A stretch of 38,764 nucleotides of DNA from JANPIX01 sp031425195. GTDB lineage: Bacteria > Pseudomonadota > Alphaproteobacteria > Rhodobacterales > Rhodobacteraceae. The stretch is taken from positions 1 through 38,764 of the forward strand of contig JANPIX010000015.1 of NCBI GenBank assembly GCA_031425195.1. Direction: 5' to 3'. The stretch's first letter is position 1. Every line of letters begins with the position of its first letter. The translations under genes and the position numbers were made by a program. This document shows, one piece after another, positions 7,986 to 16,900 of this stretch. The notes beneath the pieces were generated by a model that saw only the letters and a program-made list of their open reading frames with translations, ran no database searches and had not been told where the DNA came from.

Positions 7986-9129
7986 TGACCTGAGCCGCGA
8001 CATTCCTCTTTTCCTAAAGTTCGATGCAACCCCGATCGCGCGGCCAATTCGAAAAGAGTTTGGATTGACGGAAGAAGGGGCAGCAATTGCCGTGGCTTTA
8101 GGGGAAGCTTTTCCGACCGCAAAGCGTGTCAGTTACTCAAGGAACGCTGCAAAATATCCTTCGTCGTCGTACCGCAACCCTTTGCTCACACTTGGAAAGG
8201 TTACGAAGGCTTTCGATCAAATGGAGGGCCAAGGCCTGATTGTTCACGATCGAAGGCCACCGGGCCCACGGGGCTGGCAGTCAAGCGCAATGGCAACCCC
8301 GGAGTTTGCCGAATACATAAATTGCCTGAGGGCAAACCAACCACTGACGAGACTACGGCCGCAGGAAGCGATCATTTTGCGCGATGGGGACAAGTGTAAC
8401 ATCGTCTATTCTGAGACAGATCGGATCCGCAGAATGAGGCGAGCGATGGAAACCATGAATGAAACAATCTTCGGAAGTTCCATTCTGGGTAAAGCCGGAA
8501 ACGACCTAGCCAGCCCAGTGTGTCGGATATTCAACGGCAACTTTGGAAACGGTGGGCGAATTTACGGGCAGGGGGCATCTTGGCAGAGCCTTCCCTCTCA
8601 GGACCGCCTAGGCATCACAATCGACGGTGAACCTGTGGTGGAGTTGGATTTCGCAACCCTTCATCCTGCGATGCTTTATGCAGATGTGGGCGCACCTCTG
8701 CCCGTCGATTGCTACGATCTGGGCCCCTGGCCTCGCAGTTTGGTAAAGGTTGGCCTGTTGATCGCCTTGAATGCGAAACAGAGAAACGAGGCTCGTCTTG
8801 CCTTGGCCCACGATCCGGAATTGAACGCCCACTGCTCTGGGGGTGATCAGGCCAAAATTGCCTTGGCCGACTTGATACTGAGTGCGTTGGAGAAAAGGCA
8901 TCAGCCAATCGCACAATCCTTCTTTAGCAGCGCATCCCTTCGACTTATGCGCCGCGACAGCGACATGGCCATGAGGGTAATTGCCGCCCTAAATTCGGCT
9001 GGGATTGTCGCACTCGCGGTTCATGACAGCTTTCTGGTACCCGCATCAAAGCGCGACATTCTTGAGGGCGTTATGCTTCGGGTTGCCCATGAAGCTGGAC
9101 TGACAGAAATACGCATTAGGCAGGTTTGA
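7969..9129 (+). CDS. compact single-subunit polymerase-like protein (Pol I / T7 RNAP superfamily motifs A, B, C)
   Basis: A 386-residue protein not assignable to a named family, but with a full set of nucleotidyltransferase palm/fingers motifs. Motif A is VVELDFATLHPAMLY (Asp227). Motif B is RSLVKVGLLIALNAK (Arg256, Lys260, then Asn268 where T7 RNA polymerase has Tyr639); it has the same R-x3-K-x7 spacing. Motif C is ALAVHDSFLVP (His352-Asp353-Ser354), as in the HDS of T7 RNA polymerase and HDE of Pol I. A conserved-looking RIFNGNFGNGGRIYG segment (187-200) precedes motif A. Residues about 60-95 (LTLGKVTKAFDQMEGQGLI) resemble a winged helix. Motif spacing is shorter than in Pol I or T7 RNAP, and no exonuclease domain is present. 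ATG at 7969 overlaps the upstream gene by 17 nt. Likely role: replication of the island; DNA versus RNA product is undecided. Confidence 0.72.
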   Translation: MLWYPDDLSRDIPLFLKFDATPIARPIRKEFGLTEEGAAIAVALGEAFPTAKRVSYSRNAAKYPSSSYRNPLLTLGKVTKAFDQMEGQGLIVHDRRPPGPRGWQSSAMATPEFAEYINCLRANQPLTRLRPQEAIILRDGDKCNIVYSETDRIRRMRRAMETMNETIFGSSILGKAGNDLASPVCRIFNGNFGNGGRIYGQGASWQSLPSQDRLGITIDGEPVVELDFATLHPAMLYADVGAPLPVDCYDLGPWPRSLVKVGLLIALNAKQRNEARLALAHDPELNAHCSGGDQAKIALADLILSALEKRHQPIAQSFFSSASLRLMRRDSDMAMRVIAALNSAGIVALAVHDSFLVPASKRDILEGVMLRVAHEAGLTEIRIRQV

Positions 9130-9690
9130 CACGAAAAAACGTGGCGAAAAACAGTGTTCGCATCGGTTATGCCCGCGCCAAGGTATATTCAGCCTTTTCA
9201 TGTGGTTACACCGAAACTCTTTTACATATGGAGAGCGCGGGATCGAAGGGGGGGCGGTGGGCCGCGTTCTTGGCAGCCAGAACCCGCGGAACACACCACC
9301 CGCCCGCGACCAACTCGACCCCCTGCCGCCTTTTTCGTACCGCTTCCTTTTCGGCACTCCAAGTTTTTCTGGGTCGGGTGCAAATTGCGCGCGGCAGTAG
9401 TGTTTTCCCGGCTGCCAACTGATTCTGGGTTCAGGTGCGCTTGATGATGGATGTGGATACCGTTTCTGGCCGATTTCAGAGGGCACAGATGGCCTATGTC
9501 GCTTTGGCGGTACGGGCTTGCCCCCGCCCTAGGCGGGCCTGTATCGCCCCCCTACGGCTTCCCTCTGTGTGATGATCACGGCGGGGGGGGGGTGGGGAGC
9601 GATCCCTCGCGGGTCAAAATAGGAACCTCCAAGATGAAGGCTTGCGCCGCTGGCCTTGATGATCGGATCAATTTCAGGCATCTTTTTTGC
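9130..9690. other. gene-poor stretch after the polymerase-like gene
   Basis: No convincing gene is visible on either strand; open frames here are short and of non-native composition. It holds a hairpin CCGCC-CTA-GGCGG at 9524-9536 and an uninterrupted run of ten G at 9583-9592. Its position directly behind a replication-type gene makes it a candidate place for an origin or regulatory segment, but I see no clear iterons. Confidence 0.5.
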
Positions 9691-9929
9691 ATGAGGTATT
9701 TCCCCCACATGCTCGTGGCCTTGCTTCTCTTGGCCCTTCCGGTCCGCGCCGAAACAATCGTGGGGGTTGTCCGGGTGGTTGGCTTGTGGCAGAGGGCTGG
9801 GCTGCCGCGTATCGGGAATACAGTCGTGCTTATGATGCCGATGAGGATGCTGCAAAAGCGGCGCTGCGCGGCTTGTGGGCCGGTGAGTTCGAATTGCCGT
9901 GGGAGTGGCGCCGGGCGCAGAGAAGGTAG
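9691..9929 (+). pseudogene. broken thermonuclease (SNase-like) gene with internal deletion
   Basis: The 5' part reads MRYFPHMLVALLLLALPVRA-ETIVGVVRVV: a signal peptide followed by the usual start of secreted SNase-fold nucleases (ETI-x-G-V-V-R-V-V-DGDT). Right after RVV the frame is lost, and in another frame the typical end of the same family appears: GGWLVAEGWAAAYREYSRAY then AALRGLWAGEFELPWEWRRAQ. The whole catalytic core (DGDT, R, E, R region, roughly 60-80 residues) is missing. The junction falls in a GTGGTTGGC-like sequence, which suggests an out-of-frame deletion between short repeats. The product cannot be an active nuclease. Confidence 0.72.
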
Positions 9930-9956
9930 CCTCGCATTTTCAGCGGGGCATTCTTA

Positions 9957-10133
9957 TCAGTGGCAGTGAACGTAGCCGGTCGAATTGTTTATGTGGCAGC
10001 ATTGGCCGGGCGGCGATGACTTGCGGCAACCCCCGCCATGAACAACGATCTGCGGGTTGGTGGGTGTGGACATTTGCGTCGCCGGTTGTCCAGCGAATGC
10101 CAAGAGCGCGGTCGTCAAAACGATAATGTTCAT
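9957..10133 (-). CDS. 58-aa secreted Cys/His-rich small protein
   Basis: A short gene starting at an ATG with GGGGA about 6 nt upstream. The product has a short hydrophobic N-terminus (MNIIVLTTALLAFAGQPATQ) that looks like a signal peptide, then a mature part VVHGGGCRKSSPPGQCCHINN followed by STGYVHCH at the extreme C-terminus. The spaced Cys, Cys-Cys-His and His-Cys-His suggest metal binding or disulfides in the periplasm. I recall similar small proteins beside thermonuclease genes in related bacteria, and here it faces the broken nuclease gene with 27 nt between the two stops. Function unknown; the start, signal and terminal motif make it a believable gene. Confidence 0.6.
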   Translation of the reverse strand: MNIIVLTTALLAFAGQPATQMSTPTNPQIVVHGGGCRKSSPPGQCCHINNSTGYVHCH

Positions 10134-10246
10134 TTTTTTCCCCGATGAATTGCTTCCTGATCAAATCACCCTTGGGATGGTTCTCATATCAGAATGTCAG
10201 CGCAAGGTGGCGGCGGAAAAGGCGGGCGCTGTTCGAGGGTCAGGCC

Positions 10247-10684
10247 CTACCCTTTCGCGGGGTCTTCAATCTCCACCACGCGGGCGCCGGGCCGGATGTA
10301 TTCGTACCCTGCGCTTGGCCGGGCGTCGATGTGGAGAGCGACTTGGGGTGTTTTCCCATCCCCCGCCAGAAACTCGACCATGCGCGCGCGAACCGCGTCA
10401 GAAGTCTTGGGATCCAGCATCATCTTGACCGCAACCTCAAACGCCTGGGCGCGGTATATGGCCCGCTTGTCGGCAATCTCAGCCACGAACATGGCCTGTT
10501 CCAAAGCCATGGCATCGCGCACGGCCGGGCGCTTCATGGCCTTGCCAAGCCCCTGACGGGACATGCCAGCAGCTTCGGCGGCGGCGACTTGGGACAAACC
10601 ATCACGGATCATTCCCCGGATTGCTGTGCGCAGCTTGGGGGACAGTCGCGTGGAGCGGCGCGGTATGGATACGATGTTTGTCAT
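10247..10684 (-). CDS. phage terminase small-subunit-like helix-turn-helix protein
   Basis: A 145-residue protein with an N-terminal helix-turn-helix (LSPKLRTAIRGMIRDG, then LSQVAAAEAAGMSRQGLGKAMKR at about 29-51) and a helical middle (ALEQAMFVAEIADKRAIYRAQAFEVAVKMML) with a C-terminal tail GYEYIRPGARVVEIE. This layout, DNA-binding domain, oligomerisation helices and short portal/large-subunit-interacting tail, matches small terminase subunits of Rhodobacteraceae phages, where it would recognise pac/cos DNA. No large terminase gene is present, which is the pattern of phage satellites that hijack a helper phage, or of a prophage remnant. It is divergent from the broken structural gene at 10787. 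An ordinary regulator remains possible. Confidence 0.5.
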   Translation of the reverse strand: MTNIVSIPRRSTRLSPKLRTAIRGMIRDGLSQVAAAEAAGMSRQGLGKAMKRPAVRDAMALEQAMFVAEIADKRAIYRAQAFEVAVKMMLDPKTSDAVRARMVEFLAGDGKTPQVALHIDARPSAGYEYIRPGARVVEIEDPAKG

Positions 10685-10754
10685 GGAGCCATGATGCGCC
10701 TGCCCAGCGCCCCGAGCGATGCACCGGGCATCGGGCCGCGCACGATAACCGCTT

Positions 10755-10780
10755 ATCCTCGGCCCATCGCAACCGAGGAT
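10755..10780 (+). promoter_or_regulatory. inverted repeat covering the ribosome binding site of the 10787 gene
   Basis: ATCCTCGG (10755-10762) and CCGAGGAT (10773-10780) form a perfect 8-bp stem with a 10-nt loop. The right arm contains the GAGGA that would serve the ATG at 10787, so the hairpin can hide the ribosome binding site, or it may be an operator between the two divergent genes. Confidence 0.45.
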
Positions 10781-10786
10781 CGCCAC

Positions 10787-12491
10787 ATGACCTATTTCCT
10801 GCCCGACGCGCCTGCTGATCTGCCTTTGCCCGATGGGTTTGTGAGCCGCGAGCCGACAGGCGTGTTCGACGGGATCGGCGCGGCGACATCGCAGTTGATG
10901 CGGCATACCACCGCAAACTGGATGCGCCAAACCCAGATCACAGCGGAGCAAACCGGGATCGCTGAACTTGCCTATGAGCGGATGGGGCAGCCGGACATTC
11001 CCGGCACGCTGGGTTCCAAGGGCTTCCGCCTGCCAGTAAAAACCGAGGTTGTTCGCCTCAAGATCCTTGGCATGGCCCGCAAGCAGCCGCCGAGGATCCT
11101 GACGCCTGGCGGGAAATCGACCTGTCCGACGAGGGCATTGAGGCGCGCGTCACGCAAAAGCGCATTTCCGAGGACAAAGCTGAAACCGAACTGCTGAACA
11201 TGATGCCGCGTTATCGCGGTGTGGCAGAACTTGCGGGCGGTGTGGCCGGCTCAGCCTTGGACTTTCGGCAGTTGCCGGCCCTGCTTGCCGGTGCAGGCTC
11301 AGGCAGTTTGTTGAAGACCCTCGAAATGGAAGCCCTCCTGGGCGCGGCGTCAGAGGCCGTCACGCTTCCCTCGCAATACCTGACGGCGGCGGAACTGGGC
11401 AAAGACGATCCCGATGTTCTGTAAAGCCTGACCTTCGGTGCGCTTGGCGGTGCAGCAATCGGTGGCGCGATTGAGGGCGTGGCGCGGGGCATCCGGTATT
11501 ACAACGCACGCCAGACACCCCCGACCACGGCAGACCCGATCCGCGACACGATTGCGACCGACGCTTTTGAGGAAGCCGCGGCGGCGGGCGAGGATCCTTT
11601 CGCTGCCTTGGAGCAAGTGTATCGCAGCATCCCCGAGGACGTGGCCCCCGATCCGCTGATTGCACCCAGGACAGCGCGCCGGAACTGGACGCGGTGATTG
11701 CCAGCGATCCGGCGTTGCAGGCCCCGGCGTTCCCAGATCGGCAGCCCGCATCGCCACGGCTGGAACAGGTCGAGGCCGATATTCAGAGCCTCACGGGAAT
11801 GATCAAGGAGGCTGCGAAAACCGCACCGATGGAAAAGCGCCCGCTTGGCGCGATGATGGCAAAGACCGGACGCGCCCGCACGGTGACTGTGCAAGGCGAG
11901 AACGGGCCTTCCACGGGAAAAGCGTATCGTGGGGGCCAAACGATGCAAGTGCATCCAGAGGGCCCCTTTGCCGTCGAATTGAAGGCCATGGGCATCACGC
12001 CCAAAACCAACCCCGGCTTGTTCTCAATGCGTGGCCGCAAGGACTTCGACAACCTGCCCGCGTCTGAAATGGAAGAAATGTTTCCCGGCATCTTCGACGC
12101 CACCGGGTCATCGCGCGATGACGGCGCGTATCTGGATCAACGCGGCCTGCTGGATCTGATGGGCCGCGAGAACGCAGGCGAAACCGACTGGCTGTTGCCG
12201 CGGGCCGAGGTCAACCGGATGGAGCGTGACCTGTCGCAGATGCAGGCGGTGCGCGACGGCATCCGCGATGCAAAGCCGGATCCTGCCGCAGACTTTGTGG
12301 CCGGGTTCCGCACCGAACGCGGGTTCTTTGTCGATCCCGATGCGCCTGTGATCGAACCGGAGGCTTTGGCGCGGGAATTTGATGACTGGGCCGATGAGGC
12401 CGGGTATTATGTAGACCTTGATCAGCGCCAGGAGGTCTTGGGCGAACTGTTCCAGCGTGGCGGCGACGCTGAGTTTCTTGTGAGCGGATGA
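10787..12491 (+). pseudogene. decayed large phage structural / virion-associated protein gene
   Basis: The gene starts MTYFLPDAPADLPLPDGF in one frame, shifts frame near 11085 (continuing AAEDPDAWREIDLSDEGIE), meets an in-frame TAA at 11422-11424 (the sequence continues SLTFGALGGAAIGGAIEG), and shifts again near 11670 (continuing DSAPELDAVIASDPALQ) up to a stop at 12491. Each piece keeps protein-like composition and high G/C at third positions, so it was one coding region. Segments such as LFSMRGRKDFDNLPASEM and EMFPGIFDATGSSRDDGAY resemble large polyvalent or internal virion proteins of tailed phages; the family call is tentative. Three independent lesions mean it is not functional. Confidence 0.65.
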
Positions 12492-12656
12492 ATGAGCGAC
12501 ACCTTGACAGATATGCCAGACGACAAGAGGACAGCGCGCCGGAAGAAGCGTTTGGCGCAGACCGAGATGGCTTTGCTGACACCGAACCTTTCGGACGCGG
12601 ATCGGGAACTGCTGACGCGGGTCAAGAAGAACTACGAAGCACTCTTGCGAGCCTGA
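12492..12656 (+). CDS. 54-aa basic small protein, possible phage remnant
   Basis: The ATG follows directly after the stop of the preceding frame (TGA-ATG). The product, starting MSDTLTDMPDDKRTARRKKR and ending VKKNYEALLRA, is highly charged and helical. This frame has G or C at about three quarters of third codon positions, whereas the overlapping frame (open 12488-12898) drops to under half in the same stretch, so this frame is the better coding candidate here. Downstream of 12656 the coding signal jumps to the other frame. Function unknown. Confidence 0.45.
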   Translation: MSDTLTDMPDDKRTARRKKRLAQTEMALLTPNLSDADRELLTRVKKNYEALLRA

Positions 12657-12898
12657 AAGCCGAACTCTACAACGACGTGCTGTCCCCCAAGACGCAGCAA
12701 TTCATCGACAGCCAGATCCTTGACCTGCGGACGCGGATCGAGGCGGGGGATGATTTCCAGATCGGCATGGATGTGGACGGAAACCTTGTCGGCATGACGG
12801 CAGATGACGGCCGGGCGCTGCGCACACTGTCCGATGTGCTGGCGGAGATCGAAGAACTTGATGAACTCGCCCGCGAAATGGCGGCGTGTGTTGCCTGA
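12657..12898 (+). pseudogene. C-terminal fragment of a phage-type protein
   Basis: From about 12650 the good coding frame is the one ending at 12898: ASLKAELYNDVLSPKTQQF, then ILDLRTRIEAGDDFQIGMD and a helical end LSDVLAEIEELDELAREM. It looks like the acidic, helical C-terminus of a virion-associated protein whose front was lost or frame-shifted. Read alone from the ATG at 12488 it would give a 136-residue protein, but the first 55 codons of that reading have non-native composition. A + strand terminator follows at 13087-13120. Confidence 0.45.
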
Positions 12899-13055
12899 TG
12901 GCCAAGTCGGTAGCTTTATCAATGGGTGGAAATGTCAGACAGCTTGATAAACGGGCCGCCTGCCGCTGCAGTTTTTGGTCTAGAACTGACGAAAAGCCAC
13001 CAGCCGCAAAAAATTGTTGGTTTCTTCAGAGAGTGAGCTTATATCAATGTCAGGC

Positions 13056-13949
13056 CTAGCTTACGAGATCGCCTGAGCGGTCGCCCAACCCCGCCCCCCG
13101 TGGCGGGGTTTCTTCTTTTTGGACAACGCCTTCGAAGCAGCTATACTTCGAACCAAGAGTCGCGTGGTCTGCTTCGGGCAGCAAGCACTCGATTAGCTTT
13201 CCGTCTTCCTGAAGACGCCGATAGGGCCGGTTTCCCGCATGATAGCCACCTATGCAGACCGGCCAAAGGTAGAGGTCTGCAAACTGGGCCATAGGTGACG
13301 ACTTCGCTTTGAACCGCAGGTCGTAGAGGGTCGCGGCAAACTGGTCCTTCGTCAGGGGCGTATACTTCCCTGAGTTCTTGGCATCGAAGGGTAGGCCTTC
13401 GGTGCGCAGCTCGCGAAAGTAGGTTGTCAGCGCCGCGTCTTCCGGCTTGTTGCACTTCTCGGGTAGCACGCAAAGCCTGTAGCCCTGCGAGATCGCAAAC
13501 TTCGCTGCCCTTTCCACAATGACGGAAAAGGCCGTCTTGCAGAGCATCCAACGATTTTCGATGTATTTTTTTGCATACCGTGCGTTATAGCCCGGTCGGT
13601 CGATGACACATGCGATTCCGGTCACGGGTGCATCCCGCATGAGACTGTAGAGGTCTTCATAGAAAGCGGCTTGCTCGTCCTTGCTCTTGTACCGTAACCA
13701 GAAAAAGCTCTCGTTCTGCGACCGGATTTCGGACGAATGCAAAGGGGCAGTGACACCCCACTTCCCAACGAAGGCGGCATGCAGGCGGCGGGCTTCAACT
13801 TCGTCTTCGTCGCGAACCAGAACCCCGCCTAGAGCAAACCAGTCGCAGCCATGCGCAGGCATCCTCCCGGGCTTCTTGCTTGGGTGCCGCGTCCCAGAGT
13901 CGTCGAGATACAGATTCAAGATCCGGATTTTTTTCTGTCCTTCTGTCAC
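13056..13949 (-). CDS. DUF3800 domain protein coupled to the restriction-modification gene
   Basis: A 297-residue protein of the DUF3800 type, predicted RNase-H-like fold and often found beside restriction and other defence genes. Family marks are LYLDDSGT at residues 13-20 (usual form YxDESG), the WFALGGVLV strand, a Q-x-ADL-type C-terminal helix (MAQFADLYLWP). It starts with GTG at 13949, a single nucleotide after the stop of the restriction-modification gene, so it is translated by coupling. The last about 20 codons (ETPPRGAGLGDRS) are encoded by a terminator hairpin of the opposite strand, suggesting the natural 3' end was replaced at a junction. Catalytic activity is not established for the family. 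Confidence 0.78.
   Translation of the reverse strand: MTEGQKKIRILNLYLDDSGTRHPSKKPGRMPAHGCDWFALGGVLVRDEDEVEARRLHAAFVGKWGVTAPLHSSEIRSQNESFFWLRYKSKDEQAAFYEDLYSLMRDAPVTGIACVIDRPGYNARYAKKYIENRWMLCKTAFSVIVERAAKFAISQGYRLCVLPEKCNKPEDAALTTYFRELRTEGLPFDAKNSGKYTPLTKDQFAATLYDLRFKAKSSPMAQFADLYLWPVCIGGYHAGNRPYRRLQEDGKLIECLLPEADHATLGSKYSCFEGVVQKEETPPRGAGLGDRSGDLVS
13087..13120 (+). terminator. rho-independent terminator for the phage-remnant operon
   Basis: CCCCGCC (13089-13095) pairs with GGCGGGG (13102-13108) around a 6-nt loop and is followed by TTTCTTCTTTTT. The T tract lies on the plus-strand side, so it ends transcription from the 10787-12898 region. It lies inside the 3' end of the opposing DUF3800 gene. 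Confidence 0.8.
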
Positions 13950-13950
13950 G

Positions 13951-16900
13951 TCACACCACGCTTTCCAGCAGCGCGATTTCGCCGGGGGTCAGGTCGAACA
14001 GGCCGTAGACGATGCTGTCGATCTGGGCTTCGGCCTTGGCAATCTCGGCTGACAGTCGGGCGATTTCGGTACGGTCGCGGGTGATCCAGTCTTCCCAGGC
14101 GGAACGCTCGGCCAAGGAAATATCGGCCTTGAACACCTTCTTCACCTCGGCACGGAAGGCGGCGAAGTCGGGCAGGGTCCACCATTCTTGGAGCCGAGTT
14201 GTCAGCTTGGGGTCACGGCCAAGCGGGCAGAGATCGGGAACCCGGCGGGTTAGGGCAGTTTGAAGCGTCAACCTTTTTTCGGCAAGAGAAGCGCATTCGT
14301 CACCTAGTTTTGAAAGCTGTTCCTTGTCGCTATCGCTCATGTCTGGAATTGGCAAAGATTCCATGTAGTGAGCTCTTAACTCTCGGGAACCGCCGATCAC
14401 CTGAGGCGCAAGATTTGAAATTATGAACCACATAGACTTTGAAACAAGTAGTGGGCAAAGATGTCTATCCTTTGTCGGAATGACATAGCCTTTATCGTTC
14501 GGAAGATATTCACCTTCAGTGTAAAAAAAGTATCGCCTGTTGAAGTGAGCGTAAAAAACCCGAGGCTCAGAGAACCCAGTCGCATAGGCCTCTTGCGCTT
14601 GCTGTAGCTCGAACCATTCCTGTTTCGTGGCCCGGGCTTCCAGCTTGCCCCTAAAGGGTAGCAGCCAATCGCGGATAGCCGGGTAATCGTCAATCTCGAT
14701 CCGGTTCTTGGGAATGTAGATCAGCCAAAGGCCGCGCGGCTCTGCCCGCCAGCGTTTCACGTCTTTGCCTTCTAGGAAGGGCTTTAGAAGATTAACAGAC
14801 TTTGGGTCTCGGGCGCAGAGGCGTTCCTTAGTGGCAGTGTCGATCACAAAAGCCCTGTTCAAGCCTGTTTTGATGCCGTAGAGCGGTGATCCGTAAACTT
14901 CCTTCAAAGTTTTATGGCCGAACAAGATTTTGTTCCGCAAGATCATTAGGCTGTCGCCTTCGAAGTGCCAAGGCGCAGTGGTAAGTGCAGCCTGTGGAAA
15001 AGTTATATGTTGCCTAGCATATGCTGATTGAAAGTTATCCGCTGGGATTTCATCCAGATGCCAGAAACGAATTTTGCCATCGTCTGTGGTGGTTCTGCGC
15101 TTCAGAGTGACGATCATTGGAAGTGTCGCGACGCCTTCAAAAATCTGAATATCTCCAAAGTTGACAAGGTTCTCAATTTGGCTGTTCCTCAAGAGGTAGG
15201 AGCGAAGGCCAGTCGCAGCCTTGGTGTTGAGAAAAGTTGAGTTGCAGACATAACCCAACCGCCCGCCTTCCTTGAGTAATCGTATACCGCGCTCGAAAAA
15301 GTAGAAGTAGAGATCAGCGCGCCCAGAAACCACCTCATACCGCTTTTCAAGGTAGGGCTTCAGTGCCTTCAGGTGTTCCATGCGGACATAGGGGGGGTTG
15401 CCCAAAACCACGTCGAACCCGCCTTCGGCAAAGACGCCGGGGAAGGCGGTTTCCCAGGTGAAGGCGTGATCGAGGTAGGCGAAGTTGCTGTCTTCGATCA
15501 GGCTGTCGCCCACGCGCAGGTTGCCGGACAGACTGTCCAGCACCTTGCCGCGACGGGCGGTCTTGATCCAGAGCGACAGCTTGGCGATTTCGATGCTTTC
15601 CGAGTTCACATCCACGCCGAACAGGTTGTTCGTCAGGATTTCGCTGTCGGGGTCGAAAAGGTCTTGGGTGTCGCTCTTGCCCTGTTGCCCGATCTTGCCT
15701 TCCATCAAAGCAATCTTGTCATTCACCCGCCCCAACTCGGCCTTCAGGAAGTCGAATGCCATGATGAGGAACACGCCCGATCCGCAGGCGGGATCGACAA
15801 CGCGCAGGGTCATTAGCCGGTCGCGGTAGGCCTGCCAGGCTTCCAGCTCGGCCGATTTTTTGCGCCACTGAATGCTGGCATAGTCGGAAAGATCAGCCCC
15901 GGCCTTGGCATGGGCTCGCAAGATTTCGGTGAAGGCTTCTTCGAGATGTGCGCCAAGCGTTTCGGCCACAATGAAGTGGGCGATGTAGTCGGGGGTGTAG
16001 ACCACCCCGTCACGCTTGCGCCGCCCGGTAGTGCCGGTGGCCTTGGCTTCTTCGGTTTCTTCGCCCCGTGCCTGCGCCTGAAGGCGTTCCACGTCAGCGA
16101 TGGACTGTTCGAAGATATGGCCCAGAACGGTGACAGACACTTCGGACGCGAAATCATACCCGCCCAAGGTCTTGAACCCCTCGCAGACATCATCTGGGAA
16201 AGCTAGGGCGTTGATCGTGTCATCTTGGTGGAACAGGCCGCCGTTGTAGCGGGGAATGGGCTGAACAATGACCTTACCTGCGCTGTCGCGCCTTTCCGAG
16301 CGGCCAAGATCGATTGCACGAAACAGGCCCTTGAAGTTGTCCCATACCGGGTGAGGATTGTAGGGGTCTGCATGTTCGAACGCATGCTTGAGTGTGTTGT
16401 CGGGCAGCAGGCCAGTATCTTCGGCAAAGGCAATGAACAGCACCCGGTCAAGGATCTTCTGCGCCACAGCGATTGCATCTAGGGCGGCGATGGCAGGGTC
16501 TGCCGCCTGAACGGCACCGATCAGCTTCAGGCGCAGCGCCTTGTAGTCCTGATAAAGGCTGTCGGTAATGTCGCGTTCTTCGGCGCGGCTTTGCTTCAGC
16601 AGATCGAGGGTGCGGCCTGACAGCAGGCTATCGGCTGACAACAGCAGCATGAACCGGGCGTATTCGTCGGGATCGGTCAGCCGGTCGAGATGGAAGGCTT
16701 CATAGGCGGTGGTGCCTTCGCCAAAGCCATAGAGGCGCAGCTCGATCATGTTCGAGACAAGCACCCACTTCACGCCCCGCGCGTTCATGGCGTATTCCCA
16801 CGCCTGTTGAACGGGGGTCTTGTTCCGCCCCGGCATGATCGCGTCCAGGTCGCGGGTATCGGCCCCCTTCAGTTCGAACGGGGCGAGGATTTCCGCGGTC

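Noticed and set aside
9126..9422. 98-aa open frame starting MTRKNVAKNSVRIGYAR, reminiscent of a serine recombinase N-terminus
   Set aside because: Only a few residues match and nothing of the catalytic domain follows; coincidence or an unprovable remnant.
9046..9486. 146-aa open frame on the minus strand after the polymerase-like gene
   Set aside because: It overlaps the 3' end of that gene antisense and lacks a native coding pattern or recognisable motif.
12488..12898. 136-aa open frame read as one gene
   Set aside because: The first 55 codons have poor third-position bias compared with the overlapping 54-aa frame, so it is better read as a remnant after a frame switch.
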